Positions 52,617-63,051 of a DNA stretch of 64,000 bases are shown in pieces (positions within the stretch are counted from its first letter, which is position 1; each line of letters begins with the position of its first letter). The translations under genes and the position numbers were made by a program. This stretch comes from Arthrobacter sp. FW305-BF8. Its GTDB lineage: Bacteria > Actinomycetota > Actinomycetes > Actinomycetales > Micrococcaceae. The DNA lies in contig NZ_CP084561.1 in NCBI RefSeq assembly GCF_021789315.1, positions 310,001 to 374,000 on the forward strand. The letters run 5' to 3'. The notes beneath the pieces are model-generated. The model saw only the letters and a program-made list of their open reading frames with translations, searched no databases and was not told the DNA's origin.

Positions 52617-53750
52617 CTACGAGCTGGCCTCCGCGACCTGGGCTGCCAGGGTAGTCAGTTCCACGGCCTCAGGACGTGCCGCTGTGCTGTGAATCTTCAC
52701 AGCGGCGCCGCTCTTGGCCGAGGCGAGCACGGACTCCATCACCTCGAGGGCGTGGTAGGCAAGCAGTCCACCGGCGCGCGGCTCGGACCCCGGTGGAGTG
52801 CCGGCAAGGTCCGCGATCCCGAACCCCCTGCCGGAATCTACGTAGCCGGCCGAAACGGGTAGCGTCTGCCAGTCCTCGGCGCCCAGCGCGAACAACTGCA
52901 CGTCGCCGTCGAAGTGGTTGGGGTCCGGCACGGCAAGTGAGCCGAGCTCACCGTGGATCTCGATATTGGGGCTCTTGGTTTTGACGGCGTCGAAGCTCAT
53001 CACCAGCGTGGACAGTGCTCCCGAGGCGTGAACCAGCACGCCGGTGACGTGGGTGTCGGTGGTCACGGGAACGGTTTCGCCCTCACGGGGACCTGAGCCG
53101 ATGGTGCGTTCTGAGCGCGTATGGCTGGCGGCGCCCATCACTGAGACGACGGGTCCCAGCAGGGTGACCAGGGCCGAAACGTAGTACGGGCCCATGTCCA
53201 GGAGCGGGCCGCCGCCGGGCTGGTAGTAGAAGTCGGGGTTGGGGTGCCAGCGTTCGTGGCCCGGAGTGACCATAGTGGCGGTGGCGGAGATGGGACGGCC
53301 GATCAGGCCGTCGTCGATTGCCTTGCGGGCTGTCTGGATTCCGGTACCCAGCACTGTGTCCGGAGCACATCCGACCAGGACGCCGGCCGCCTCGGCGGCC
53401 TCAAGCACTTCCCGTGCCTCCGCGGTTGTCGCTGCCAGCGGCTTTTCGCCGTAGACGCTCTTTCCGGCGGCGATGGCTTTGAGGGCGACGTCGGCATGGG
53501 CAGCGGGGATGGTCAGGTTCAGCACGAGTTCGACGTCGTCTGCCGCCAGGAGCTCCTCGACTGTGAGGGCGCGGACGCCCTCGTAGTCGTCGGCGACCGC
53601 CTGCGCGCGTGCAGGGTCGAGGTCTGCGACGGCCACGAGGCTGATGAGGTCCTGAAGGCGGCGGAAGCTGGCCAGGTACTGCTCAACAATTTTGCCGCAG
53701 CCGATGATTCCTACTCGTGTGTGCTCTCCTGCGTCTAGCGAGTTGCCCAC
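52617..53750 (-). CDS. Gfo/Idh/MocA-family dehydrogenase (second of two)
   Basis: 377 aa from GTG 53750, with AAAGGGG 6 bases upstream, overlapping the end of the thuA-like gene by 16 bases. NAD(P) motif VGIIGCGKIVEQYLASFRRL at residue ~12; catalytic-site EKPLAATTAEAREVLEAAEA (~residue 95, EKP motif); GPLLDMGPYYVSALVTLLGP follows the usual DxGxH-like element. Such enzymes oxidise or reduce one hydroxyl/keto group of a sugar. Last gene of the operon. With the ThuA-type partner it resembles ThuB/3-keto-sugar reductases (inference). Confidence 0.9.
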   Translation of the reverse strand: MGNSLDAGEHTRVGIIGCGKIVEQYLASFRRLQDLISLVAVADLDPARAQAVADDYEGVRALTVEELLAADDVELVLNLTIPAAHADVALKAIAAGKSVYGEKPLAATTAEAREVLEAAEAAGVLVGCAPDTVLGTGIQTARKAIDDGLIGRPISATATMVTPGHERWHPNPDFYYQPGGGPLLDMGPYYVSALVTLLGPVVSVMGAASHTRSERTIGSGPREGETVPVTTDTHVTGVLVHASGALSTLVMSFDAVKTKSPNIEIHGELGSLAVPDPNHFDGDVQLFALGAEDWQTLPVSAGYVDSGRGFGIADLAGTPPGSEPRAGGLLAYHALEVMESVLASAKSGAAVKIHSTAARPEAVELTTLAAQVAEASS

Positions 53751-54436
53751 AGCATGCCCCTTTCGATGATTGTGCGGACGTTGGTGTCCTGGAGAATTTC
53801 CACGCGGTGCCCGGGCGTGGCGACGAAGATACGCCCCTTGCCCCACTGGCGGGTCCAGATGGCAGGCGAGGTGACTTCACGGTTCCACGGGTCCCATTCG
53901 CGTACCTTTTGGGTGGTGGTGGCCAGGACGTCGATGTAGTCGTCGGCCAGGACCCAGTATTGTTCGGTGACGAGGTCGAAGTCGCCGATGCCTTCGGTGA
54001 TGGGGTGTTGTTCCGCTGCGGGCAGCATGTTCACCGTGTAGGGAACATAGTTGTCCGCCTGCTCACCCTTGCGCTCGTCCGGGTGCTTGCCCGGGTGGCA
54101 GGCGAACTGTCCGCCGATCAGGTGCAGGTAGTCAGAGGTGTTGCGGTAGGAGTCCGCGATCCCGCCGTGCCAGCCGGCCAGGCCGGTACCGTTCTCGACG
54201 GCGGTCCGCAGGCCCTCGAACTCGTCTTTTTCAATGGTGGACATGGTCATGCACTGGACGATCAGGTCCACGCCGGCCATGTATTGGGCATCGGCATAGA
54301 TTTTGGGTGATTCCTCCACCCGCACCTCGTAGCCTTGCTCTTTCAGGTATGGGATGAACAGCTCGGTGGCCTCAATGGGCTGGTGTCCGTCCCAGCCTCC
54401 GCGCACCACCAGGGCGGTCTTGTTCTCGCTTGTCAT
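53735..54436 (-). CDS. ThuA-domain protein
   Basis: 233 aa from ATG 54436 with AAGGAAA upstream. Class-I-amidotransferase-like fold of the ThuA family: TALVVRGGWDGHQPIEATEL, EESPKIYADAQYMAGVDLIV, LAGWHGGIADSYRNTSDYLH, and GKGRIFVATPGHRVEILQDT near the end. Rhizobial ThuA works with ThuB on trehalose/sucrose through 3-keto intermediates. Here too a Gfo/Idh gene follows directly (overlap). Reaction unproven. Confidence 0.87.
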   Translation of the reverse strand: MTSENKTALVVRGGWDGHQPIEATELFIPYLKEQGYEVRVEESPKIYADAQYMAGVDLIVQCMTMSTIEKDEFEGLRTAVENGTGLAGWHGGIADSYRNTSDYLHLIGGQFACHPGKHPDERKGEQADNYVPYTVNMLPAAEQHPITEGIGDFDLVTEQYWVLADDYIDVLATTTQKVREWDPWNREVTSPAIWTRQWGKGRIFVATPGHRVEILQDTNVRTIIERGMLWATR

Positions 54437-54485
54437 GGTTTCCTTGCAGTCTCGTCGGGTGAAGCGTTGGATTCTCTGATACAGC

Positions 54486-55486
<1,001 letters not shown>

Positions 55487-55490
<4 letters not shown>

Positions 55491-56716
55491 GGCTGCACCT
55501 TCTGCCAGCGGCTGTCGTCAGTGGCGCTGGCTTCCACGGCGGCCAGTACCTTTTGCACCTGCAATGCCTCGGCGAACGACGGTGATGGCTGGCGGCCCTC
55601 GCTGATCGCGTTGACGAAGTCCACCACCTGATGGGTGAAGACGTGCTCGTAGCCGAGGCCGTGGCCGACGGGCCACCAGTTACCGGTGTAGGGGTGTTCC
55701 GGTTCGGTGACCTGGATCCGGCGGAAGCCGGCGTCGGGCTCTTGGGCGGCGTCGTAGAAGGACAGGGAGTTCATGTCCTCGAAGTCGAACGCCAGCGACC
55801 CCTTGGTGCCGTTGAGTTCAAGACGCATGGCGTTCTTCCTGCCCAGGGCGAAGCGGGTGGCTTCGAACACTCCAATAGGCCCGTCATCGGAAGCGCCGCC
55901 GTCGGAAACGCCGCCGTCGGAAGCGCCGCCCTCGAAGCGGGCGCTGAAGATTGCCGCGTCATCAACAGTGACGGGACCCAGCTCCACGTCCTCGCCGGTG
56001 GCGCCGTGCCCGCCGAGGCCCACGAAGTCCCCGCCCACGGGGCGTTCCTTGACGAAGGTCTCGAGCAGGGCGGAGACCCCGGTGATCCGGCGGCCGGTGA
56101 TCCACTGGGCCGCATCGATGCTGTGGGCGCCGATGTCCCCGAGTGAGCCGGATCCGGACTTTTCCTTGTCCAGCCGCCAGGTGAGCGGGGCATTGGCGTC
56201 GCTGAGCCAGTCCTGGAGGTACTGGGCGCGGACATGGCGGATCTGTCCCAGCCGCCCGGCGTCGACCATGCGCTTGGCGAGGGCCAGCGCAGGGGTGCGG
56301 CGGTAGCTGAAGCCGCACATCGAATACACCCCGCGGGCTGCTGCCGAGTCCGCGGCCTCGGTCATCAATTCGGCCTCCTCCACGGAGTTGGCGAGCGGCT
56401 TCTCGCACAGCACGTGTTTGCCCGCTTCCAGCGCCGCGATTGCGATCTCTGCGTGGGTGTTGCCGGGGGTGCAGATGTCGATCAGGTCGATGTCGTCCCG
56501 CTCGATCAGCCTGCGCCAGTCGGTTTCGACGCCGTCCCAGCCGTATTTGCCGGCAGCGGCCCGGACGCCCTCGGCGTTCCGGCCGGCCACCGCGGACAGC
56601 TCCGGCTGAAGCGGCAGGTCGAAGAAGCGCGGGGCCGTCCGCCAGGCGTGGGAGTGCGCGGCGCCCATGAAGGCGTAACCCACCATCCCGACGCGTAGGG
56701 GCTTACGGTCACTCAT
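55487..56716 (-). CDS. Gfo/Idh/MocA-family dehydrogenase (first of two)
   Basis: 409 aa from ATG 56716 (AAAGGAAC upstream); the open frame continues upstream only as a shadow of the permease gene. NAD motif RVGMVGYAFMGAAHSHAWRT; EKPLANSVEEAELMTEAADS (~residue 110); GSLGDIGAHSIDAAQWITGR (DxGxHxxD catalytic region, ~residue 185). A low-complexity loop GGASDGGVSDGGASDDGP (~residue 270) interrupts the C-terminal domain. Follows the importer genes; probably oxidises the imported glycoside. Confidence 0.92.
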
Positions 56717-56757
56717 TGGTTTGTTCCTTTCATTCTTCGGCTCAGTTGCGGAGCTGC

Positions 56758-57657
56758 TCACTTGCTGAACCCGGCGGTCAGGCCGCTGAGCAGCTGGCGG
56801 CGGGCCATCACGTAGAGCACCAGCAGCGGCAGCGTGGCGAGGACCACGGAGGCCAGCACTGCGGGGATGTTGGCGGTGAACTCGTCCTGGAACGTCCACA
56901 GGGAGAGCGGCAGCACGCGGGTGGAAGGGCTCTGGGTCAGGATGAGCGGGAACAAGAAGCCGTTCCAGACGTGCAGGGCGTTGTAGATGCCCACCGTCAC
57001 CACCGCGGGGCGCATCAGCGGCAGCGCAAGGCGCCACATCATGGTCCAGTCGCTGCATCCGTCCAGCCGCATGGATTCGAACAGTTCATTGGGAACATCC
57101 CGCATGAAGTTGGACAGGATCAGTACCGAGATGGGGATGGCGAAGGCGATCGAGGGCAGGATCAGCGCCAGGAGGGTGTCGTACATGTGGGCACGGGTGA
57201 TCATCCAGTAGATCGGGATGATCGTGGCGTGCAGCGGGATGGCCAGGCCCAGCAGGAACAGCTTGCTGGTGGAGGTGATGAACCAGCCGCTGCCGCGCAC
57301 GATTGCATACGCGGCCATGAAGGAGACCAGCAGGGCGGGAATCACACTGCCGGCAGTGACGATCAGGCTGTTGGCGAAGTACTTCGCGAAATCCTTTTCC
57401 AGGACAAGCTTGTAGTTGTCCAGCGTCGGCTCCGTGGGCGGCATCATCGGGTTGGTTGTGAAGAACCCGGCCTGGTCCTTCAGGCTGGTGATGATGACGT
57501 AGTAGACGGGCAGGATGATCACTGCGAGCCAGATCCACCCGCCGAGTGACCCGATGAGATTGGGACGCCGGCCGGGGCCCTTGCCGCCGCGCGGTGCGGG
57601 CTGCCGCCTCGTGGCCGGGGCCACGGGAGGAACTGCGAGCTCAGTGGTTGAGGCCAT
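56758..57657 (-). CDS. Carbohydrate ABC transporter permease (MalG-like)
   Basis: 299 aa. Basic/proline-rich N-terminal tail, then six helices beginning GWIWLAVIILPVYYVIITSL. EAA loop FESMRLDGCSDWTMMWRLAL near residue 195; ends MARRQLLSGLTAGFSK. Pairs with the permease gene 1 base upstream in a CUT1 importer. No ATPase gene nearby, so a shared MsiK-type ATPase is expected. Confidence 0.94.
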   Translation of the reverse strand: MASTTELAVPPVAPATRRQPAPRGGKGPGRRPNLIGSLGGWIWLAVIILPVYYVIITSLKDQAGFFTTNPMMPPTEPTLDNYKLVLEKDFAKYFANSLIVTAGSVIPALLVSFMAAYAIVRGSGWFITSTSKLFLLGLAIPLHATIIPIYWMITRAHMYDTLLALILPSIAFAIPISVLILSNFMRDVPNELFESMRLDGCSDWTMMWRLALPLMRPAVVTVGIYNALHVWNGFLFPLILTQSPSTRVLPLSLWTFQDEFTANIPAVLASVVLATLPLLVLYVMARRQLLSGLTAGFSK

Positions 57658-57658
57658 G

Positions 57659-58576
57659 TCAGGCTCCTTCGAGTTGGCTTGCGCTGCGGTTGCGTCCGCC
57701 GAGCCGCTGCAGGAAGAGGGCCAGGACCAGGCCGATGACGACCAGGATGACGCCCAGCGCGCTGGCCGCGCCCATGTCGTTGGCTTTGAAGCCGGTGAGG
57801 TACATGTGTAGCGGAAGCAGGCGGGTCGAATAGCCGGGACCGCCGGCTGTCAGGACGAAGACCAAGTCGAAGTAGGCAAGGGATCCCACGACCATCAGTG
57901 TGGAGGAGGTGATCATGGTGTACTTCAGCTGCGGCAGGGTGACGTGGAAGAACTGCTTGACCCGGCCTGCCCCGTCGATCTGTGCCGCCTCATACAGCGA
58001 GGCGGGGATCTGGCGGACACCGCCTTGATAGATAAGGGTGTGGAAGGGAACGAACTGCCAGGCGATCACGAACACCACCACGAACAGCACCAGGTCCGAA
58101 TTGCCGAGCCAGTCCTGGGCGAGGGCGGGGATGCCCAGCCCCGGCCCCATCCCGAAGTTGGGGTCCAGGAGGGCCTTGAACGCGATCGCGACAGCAGCAG
58201 ACGAGAGCAGCAGCGGCAGGAAGTACAGCACGGCGAGCGCGGCCCGGTACTTTTGCGCGCCCGAAGTGAAGACGCCCAGCAGCAGGCTGATGGGCGCCTG
58301 GACAATGAACGAGAAGACGATGATCTTGGCGGTGACCAGCATCGCGTTGCCGGTCACCGGATCGGTGAGGACGGAGGCCCAGCTGCCGACGCCATCCAAT
58401 CTGATTTCACCCAGGCCGTCCCAGCTGGTGAAGCTGAGGAACAGAACCCCGGCCAGCGGGATTACGGCGAAGACCAGAAAGAAAACCAGTGCCGGCGCGA
58501 CGAGCCACCCCGACGGACCCTTGCTCAGGCTTCGCCTGCTCTGGGTCCGCCGGGAGGTGCTTGTAATCGAAGCCAC
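57659..58576 (-). CDS. Sugar ABC transporter permease (MalF-like)
   Basis: 305 aa, GTG start 2 bases after the binding-protein stop, so translationally coupled. Six helices from GWLVAPALVFFLVFAVIPLA; EAA loop YEAAQIDGAGRVKQFFHVTL near residue 200. Together with the following permease gene it forms the membrane channel for the unknown glycoside. Confidence 0.94.
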   Translation of the reverse strand: MASITSTSRRTQSRRSLSKGPSGWLVAPALVFFLVFAVIPLAGVLFLSFTSWDGLGEIRLDGVGSWASVLTDPVTGNAMLVTAKIIVFSFIVQAPISLLLGVFTSGAQKYRAALAVLYFLPLLLSSAAVAIAFKALLDPNFGMGPGLGIPALAQDWLGNSDLVLFVVVFVIAWQFVPFHTLIYQGGVRQIPASLYEAAQIDGAGRVKQFFHVTLPQLKYTMITSSTLMVVGSLAYFDLVFVLTAGGPGYSTRLLPLHMYLTGFKANDMGAASALGVILVVIGLVLALFLQRLGGRNRSASQLEGA

Positions 58577-58578
58577 GG

Positions 58579-59898
58579 TTACTTCTCCACCGTCGCGTTC
58601 ATGGTGTCCACAAACTGCTGGGGGGTGATCTTCTTCAGGAAGATCTGGTCCAGGTTCGAGAGCATGGCGTCTCCCTGGGCGGGGCTAAGGGCCTGGTCCC
58701 AGGACATGGTGAACGTCGGCGCGTCCTTGGCCAGGCCATAGGCGAAGGTCAGGAAGTCCTTGTCCGGGGATGCCTCCAGCTTGGACTCGATGCCCTTGAC
58801 CACCGGCACGGCACCGGAGTCGATCAGGTCCTGCGTGTTCTTTTCGGTGAACATGCCGTCCTTGATGTAGTTCAGTGCCGCTTCCTTCTGGGCGTCGGTG
58901 GCCTTGGCGGACACTGACCAGAAGTTGGAGGGGTTGCCGACGACGTTGCCCGGGTCACCCTTGCCGCCGGAGACGGTGGGGAACGAGGTGAAGCCGAGCT
59001 TGCCGCTGCTCACAAAGTTACCGGCGTCCTTCTTCATGCCCTGGTAGATCCAGCCGCCCTGCAGGATCATGGCAGCCTTGCCCGTGTACAGGAGGGCCTG
59101 GTCGGCGCTGCTGTCGGCGGCGATGGAGGAGAAGCCGTTGATGAACCCTCCGGCATCGACCAGTTCCTGGATCTTGGTCAGTGCCTCCGTGACGGCCGGG
59201 TCAGACCAGGCGTTGGGCTTGTTTGCGGCGATGTCTGCGAAGACTTCAGGACCGCCAATGCGCTCAACCAGGTATTCGAGCCACATCAGGTTCGGCCACT
59301 TCGACTGGCCGGCCAGGGAAAACGGTGCAATACCCGCGGCCTTGAACTTGGGCACCAGTGCCATCAGCTCGTCCCAGGTCTTGGGCGGCTGTGCGCCCAC
59401 CTTCTCGAAGACTTCTTTGTTGTAGTACAGCACCACGGGCTGGGCGTTGTTGTTGGGGACGGCGTACGCCTTGCCGTTGATCTCACCGTTCTTCAGCACG
59501 GCCGGAAGGTAACGGTCCTTCACCTGCGGATTCTTCTCGAGGAACCCACTCAGGTCCTCAACCTGCCCCGAATCGACATAGGACTTGAGCACACCGCCGC
59601 CCCAGCCGTATATGAAGGTGGGGCCCTGTCCGGCACCAATGGCAGTGCGGACCTTGGTCTTGTAAGCATCGTTGGCAAAGAACTCGACCTTGATGCTCTG
59701 GTCACTGTGCGCGCTGTTCCAGGCATCGACAGAGTTCTGCAGGGATGCCTGGTTCCCGCCGGTGAGCCCCCACATTGACGCAGAGTCGGCGCTCACGGAG
59801 CCGCCGGCCGGGCCGCTCGAGCCGCAGGCGGCGAGGGAAAGGGCCAGCGCACCGGCTGTGAGAGCTGTACCTGCAGTACGCAGTTTCAGAAATTTCAT
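58579..59898 (-). CDS. Sugar ABC transporter substrate-binding lipoprotein
   Basis: 439 aa from ATG 59898 (GGAAG 5 bases upstream); an ATG at 59913 is too close to its own AAGG. Lipoprotein signal MKFLKLRTAGTALTAGALAL, lipobox LAAC. SBP family 1: DSASMWGLTGGNQASLQNSV, GQGPTFIYGWGGGVLKSYVD and PNNNAQPVVLYYNKEVFEKV. First gene of the seven-gene glycoside operon. Ligand unknown; the family takes mono- to oligosaccharides or glycosides. Confidence 0.94.
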   Translation of the reverse strand: MKFLKLRTAGTALTAGALALSLAACGSSGPAGGSVSADSASMWGLTGGNQASLQNSVDAWNSAHSDQSIKVEFFANDAYKTKVRTAIGAGQGPTFIYGWGGGVLKSYVDSGQVEDLSGFLEKNPQVKDRYLPAVLKNGEINGKAYAVPNNNAQPVVLYYNKEVFEKVGAQPPKTWDELMALVPKFKAAGIAPFSLAGQSKWPNLMWLEYLVERIGGPEVFADIAANKPNAWSDPAVTEALTKIQELVDAGGFINGFSSIAADSSADQALLYTGKAAMILQGGWIYQGMKKDAGNFVSSGKLGFTSFPTVSGGKGDPGNVVGNPSNFWSVSAKATDAQKEAALNYIKDGMFTEKNTQDLIDSGAVPVVKGIESKLEASPDKDFLTFAYGLAKDAPTFTMSWDQALSPAQGDAMLSNLDQIFLKKITPQQFVDTMNATVEK

Positions 59899-59990
59899 TA
59901 GTCTTCCGTTCATCCTTCGGGGGCGTCCTTGGCTCCCAGGCTTGAAACCCCATCTCCGCTGCGAGACGGGAACGAATTGCGGTGCGGCTC

Positions 59991-60053
59991 TCGAAACTTT
60001 TCGATAACCGTTCGATACGATGTAAAGGTACTAGTGATCGCCATCACGGTCAA
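59991..60053 (-). promoter_or_regulatory. Promoter and LacI operator of the glycoside operon
   Basis: On the minus strand: -35 TTGACC (60053-60048), 17-base spacer, -10 TACCTT (60030-60025). The palindrome TCGAAA-CT-TTTCGA (60004-59991) lies about 20 bases past the -10, where a repressor would block elongation or initiation. Confidence 0.75.
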
Positions 60054-60133
60054 GAGCCTGCATAAAGCCGCGTATTGCCGGAAATTACCGTCGATAGTTG
60101 ACGTGAGGGCGGCGGTAGGCAAGACTTCTAATC

Positions 60134-60147
60134 GCGAAACATTTCGA
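60134..60147 (+). promoter_or_regulatory. Second copy of the TCGAAA-type operator before lacI
   Basis: GCGAAA-CA-TTTCGA (60134-60147) matches the operator at 59991 with one arm mismatch and lies 14 bases before the lacI start, suggesting autoregulation. A -35-like TTGACG is at 60098-60103; the -10 is unclear. Confidence 0.65.
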
Positions 60148-60160
60148 AAGGCGGTTGGTT

Positions 60161-61246
60161 GTGTCCCTCTCGACACCCCCGAAGAAAATGACCCTGGCAG
60201 CCATTGCCAGACTGACGGGAGTCTCCACGCCTACCGTCTCCAAGGTGGTGAATGGCCGCGAAGACGTAGCGGAAGAGACCCGCGCAAAAGTGCTCGCCGC
60301 GCTGGTGGACGCCGGCTACCAGTCCCCTATGCAGCGCCGGGTCGCCTCCCCCGAGCCCTCAATCGTCGAAGTCTCCTTTGATGCCTTCACGCCGGCCTAC
60401 TCCACAGCCGTCCTCAACGGGATCCTGGAATACGCGGCATCCGTGGGCGTGGAGGTCCTCATGAGCACCTCCAGCAGCGGGGCAGTTCCCGGTTTGAGCC
60501 CGGAAAAGCGGGCCGAACGGATGGTTGCCCACGGCAGGATAGGGCTGATCCTCGTGACTTCTGATTTCAGCGAGGCCCAGCTGACAGCCCTCAGGCGGCG
60601 GAACATTCCGGTAGCCGTGGTGGACCCTCTCAATCCTCCGCCGCCGGACGTTGTTAGTGTCGGCGCCACCAACTGGGCAGGCGGCAAGGCCGCCGCGGAG
60701 CACCTGCTCAAACTCGGGCACCGGGACATTGCCTATCTCGGCGGGCATGAGACGGCCGAGTGCAACCAGGCCCGGCTGCACGGCTACATGTCCGCCCTGG
60801 CCTCCGGCGGTGTGCAGGTGAATCCGGAATACATCATTCACGGAAAGTTCCGGACCCATCACGGCATAGAGGGACTCAGGCGACTGATTGCCCTGCCAAA
60901 ACGGCCGACGGCGATCTTTGCCGGCAGCGACAGTGTTGCCGTTGGCGTGCTGCGGGAAGCCCGCCATCACGGCATCCGCATCCCCGAAGACCTCAGCCTG
61001 GTGGGCTTCGACGGGACAACGCTGGCGGAGGATGCCGTTCCGTCCCTGACCTCGGTTTCCCAGCCGCTGCACGAAATGGGAAGGGCGGCCCTGCGGGCTG
61101 TCCTGAGCCAGGCGCGGGGAGAAGAGCTTGACTCCCACCGTGTGGAGCTTGCCACCCAGTTGGTGGTCAGGGAATCCACCGCGCCGCCGCGAGAAGATGA
61201 ACCGCGGAAAAATGTGCCTCGTAAAGATGGGATTATCTCGAGCTAG
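60161..61246 (+). CDS. LacI-family repressor of the glycoside operon
   Basis: 361 aa from GTG 60161 (AAAGG 9 bases upstream). HTH LAAIARLTGVSTPTVSKVVN; hinge-region ALVDAGYQSP lacks the usual RNTAARSL sequence. Sensor domain: YSTAVLNGILEYAASVGVEV, GHRDIAYLGGH, VGFDGTTLAEDAVPSLTSVS. The charged C-terminal tail is unusual. Divergent from the importer/dehydrogenase operon, with matching operators at both promoters, so it is the dedicated regulator and its ligand should be the pathway substrate or product. Confidence 0.92.
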   Translation: MSLSTPPKKMTLAAIARLTGVSTPTVSKVVNGREDVAEETRAKVLAALVDAGYQSPMQRRVASPEPSIVEVSFDAFTPAYSTAVLNGILEYAASVGVEVLMSTSSSGAVPGLSPEKRAERMVAHGRIGLILVTSDFSEAQLTALRRRNIPVAVVDPLNPPPPDVVSVGATNWAGGKAAAEHLLKLGHRDIAYLGGHETAECNQARLHGYMSALASGGVQVNPEYIIHGKFRTHHGIEGLRRLIALPKRPTAIFAGSDSVAVGVLREARHHGIRIPEDLSLVGFDGTTLAEDAVPSLTSVSQPLHEMGRAALRAVLSQARGEELDSHRVELATQLVVRESTAPPREDEPRKNVPRKDGIISS

Positions 61247-61341
61247 CCTCGGTCCGGCCACTTCCTGCGGGTTAGGCTGTGACCAGTGCCCTTCAAGCAG
61301 CCGGAGGCCTTACTTCATGCTGCTCCGGGGGGAAAAGGCTG

Positions 61342-63021
61342 ATGAGTCATTTACGGGAACCGGACGTGCGGCCGGAGCTACGGCCAGGCGGCGGCACCGG
61401 CGCTGAACTGGCTGACAGGGTGGATGCTTTTTTTGGCCGCCTTGGGGAGCGGGGCCGCGTCATTGTCCGGCAGTTGCCTCTTTCGGTGACTGTGGTGCTG
61501 GTGGTTGCAGCCGCCAAGGTCTTCCACCCTGAAACGCTGGCCGATCCACGCTTCCAGCTCGCCTTGCTGGCGCACACCGCCCTTTTTGTCCTCAGCGTTG
61601 CGGTGCCCTGGGGCAGGCTCCCTAGGGGAGCCTACGCCGTCATTCCCGCGCTGGACTGTGTCGCCGTCGGTTTCACGCGGGAGGCCGGCGGTCCCAACTT
61701 CAACGTTTTGAGCCTCCTGCTGGTCTTTCCCGTGATCTGGCTGTCCGTGGACCGCAACCGGGCCGGCGTGGTCCTCGCCGTGGCAGGTGCCACGCTCAGC
61801 ACTGTGCTGCCCGCGGCGGCGTTCGGAGCGGCGCCCACCCAGGGCTCTATGATCCGGACCATTTTCTTGCCCCTTGTCATGGCGGCCATCGCCGTCACCG
61901 CCCACGTGGTGGCGGGTGCCCTCTACCGCCAGCGCCAGACGCTGGTGAGGAAGGACGAGGCGCTCGCCGACACCGTCGCCGAGAGCATGCAGCGGCAGCG
62001 GCTCCTGGACGCCGTACTCTCCACCGTCAATGTTGGCGTGTGGGTGGTGGACCAGAACGGACAGGACGTCCTGACCAACAAAGCCCTTCGGACCGACGCG
62101 GCGCTGTCCGGGCTGGCACCGTCAGCCAACCGGCCGCGGCTGTTCCAGGCTGATCGCGCCACTGCGCTGCCGCCGGAACGCTTCCCGACGGCGCGCGCGG
62201 CCGCCGGCGAGACGTTCACCGACGAGCTGTGCTGGGCAGGTGAGGGTGAGGATATGCGCGCGTACTCCGTCACAGCCCGCACCATGGTTTCCACGAACGG
62301 AACCCACGCCGGCGCGGTGATCACCTTCGCCGAAGTCACGGCACTGATCCGCGCCCTGTCGGCCAAGGACAACTTCGTGGCCACCGTCTCCCATGAGCTC
62401 CGTACCCCGCTAACGTCCATCCTCGGCTACCTCGAACTGGTCCTCGACGAGCCCGGCCACGAGGACATCGAGGAGGAACTGCGGATCGTGCAGCGCAACG
62501 CCAACCATCTGCTCGGCCTTGTGAACGATCTGATTGCCGTAGCCTCGGAGCGGGTGGAACTGGCCCTGCAGGAGGCCGACGTGGCCAGCCTGCTGGCTGG
62601 CGTGGTGGCCTCCTCGCATGCGAAGGCCACAGTCAGCGGTGTGGAACTGGTCCTCGACCTCGAGGAGCCCCTGAACGCCCGCGTCGATCCCGGCCGGATC
62701 AGCCAGGTTTTCGGCAACCTGGTGTCCAATGCGATCAAGTTCTCGCCGGACGGGGGAAGGGTCACGGCCCGCGCCCACCGGGCCAACAGCCATGTTGTCT
62801 GTTCGATCACAGACACCGGCATTGGCATGGACGGCCAGGAGCAGGAGCAGGCGTTCACCAAGTTCTTCCGGTCCGCCCGCTCGCGTGAAACGGCCATCCC
62901 CGGCGCAGGCCTGGGACTGCCGATCAGCAAGACCATCGTCGAGGGCCACGGCGGCTCGATCAGCCTTAGCAGTGTGCCGGGCAAAGGAACCACGGTGACG
63001 GTGAGCCTCCCCGTCTCCTGA
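61342..63021 (+). CDS. Orphan membrane sensor histidine kinase
   Basis: 559 aa from ATG 61342 (AAAAGG 4 bases upstream). Five or six hydrophobic helices at ~residues 40-195, a PAS-like domain (VLSTVNVGVWVVDQNGQDVL, ~225-340), HisKA with phospho-His in FVATVSHELRTPLTSILGYL (~350), and HATPase with N box NLVSNAIKFSPDGG, DTGIGMD and GAGLGLPISKTIVEGHGGSI. No response-regulator gene is adjacent. The membrane segments rather than an extracellular loop seem to do the sensing. The stimulus is unknown. Confidence 0.94.
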   Translation: MSHLREPDVRPELRPGGGTGAELADRVDAFFGRLGERGRVIVRQLPLSVTVVLVVAAAKVFHPETLADPRFQLALLAHTALFVLSVAVPWGRLPRGAYAVIPALDCVAVGFTREAGGPNFNVLSLLLVFPVIWLSVDRNRAGVVLAVAGATLSTVLPAAAFGAAPTQGSMIRTIFLPLVMAAIAVTAHVVAGALYRQRQTLVRKDEALADTVAESMQRQRLLDAVLSTVNVGVWVVDQNGQDVLTNKALRTDAALSGLAPSANRPRLFQADRATALPPERFPTARAAAGETFTDELCWAGEGEDMRAYSVTARTMVSTNGTHAGAVITFAEVTALIRALSAKDNFVATVSHELRTPLTSILGYLELVLDEPGHEDIEEELRIVQRNANHLLGLVNDLIAVASERVELALQEADVASLLAGVVASSHAKATVSGVELVLDLEEPLNARVDPGRISQVFGNLVSNAIKFSPDGGRVTARAHRANSHVVCSITDTGIGMDGQEQEQAFTKFFRSARSRETAIPGAGLGLPISKTIVEGHGGSISLSSVPGKGTTVTVSLPVS

Positions 63022-63051
63022 GCATACGGACGGCCCACGTAAACTGGCAGC

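Noticed and set aside
56717..57058. Upstream extension of the Gfo/Idh frame
   Set aside because: Overlaps the permease gene out of frame; the dehydrogenase fold starts at the ATG at 56716.
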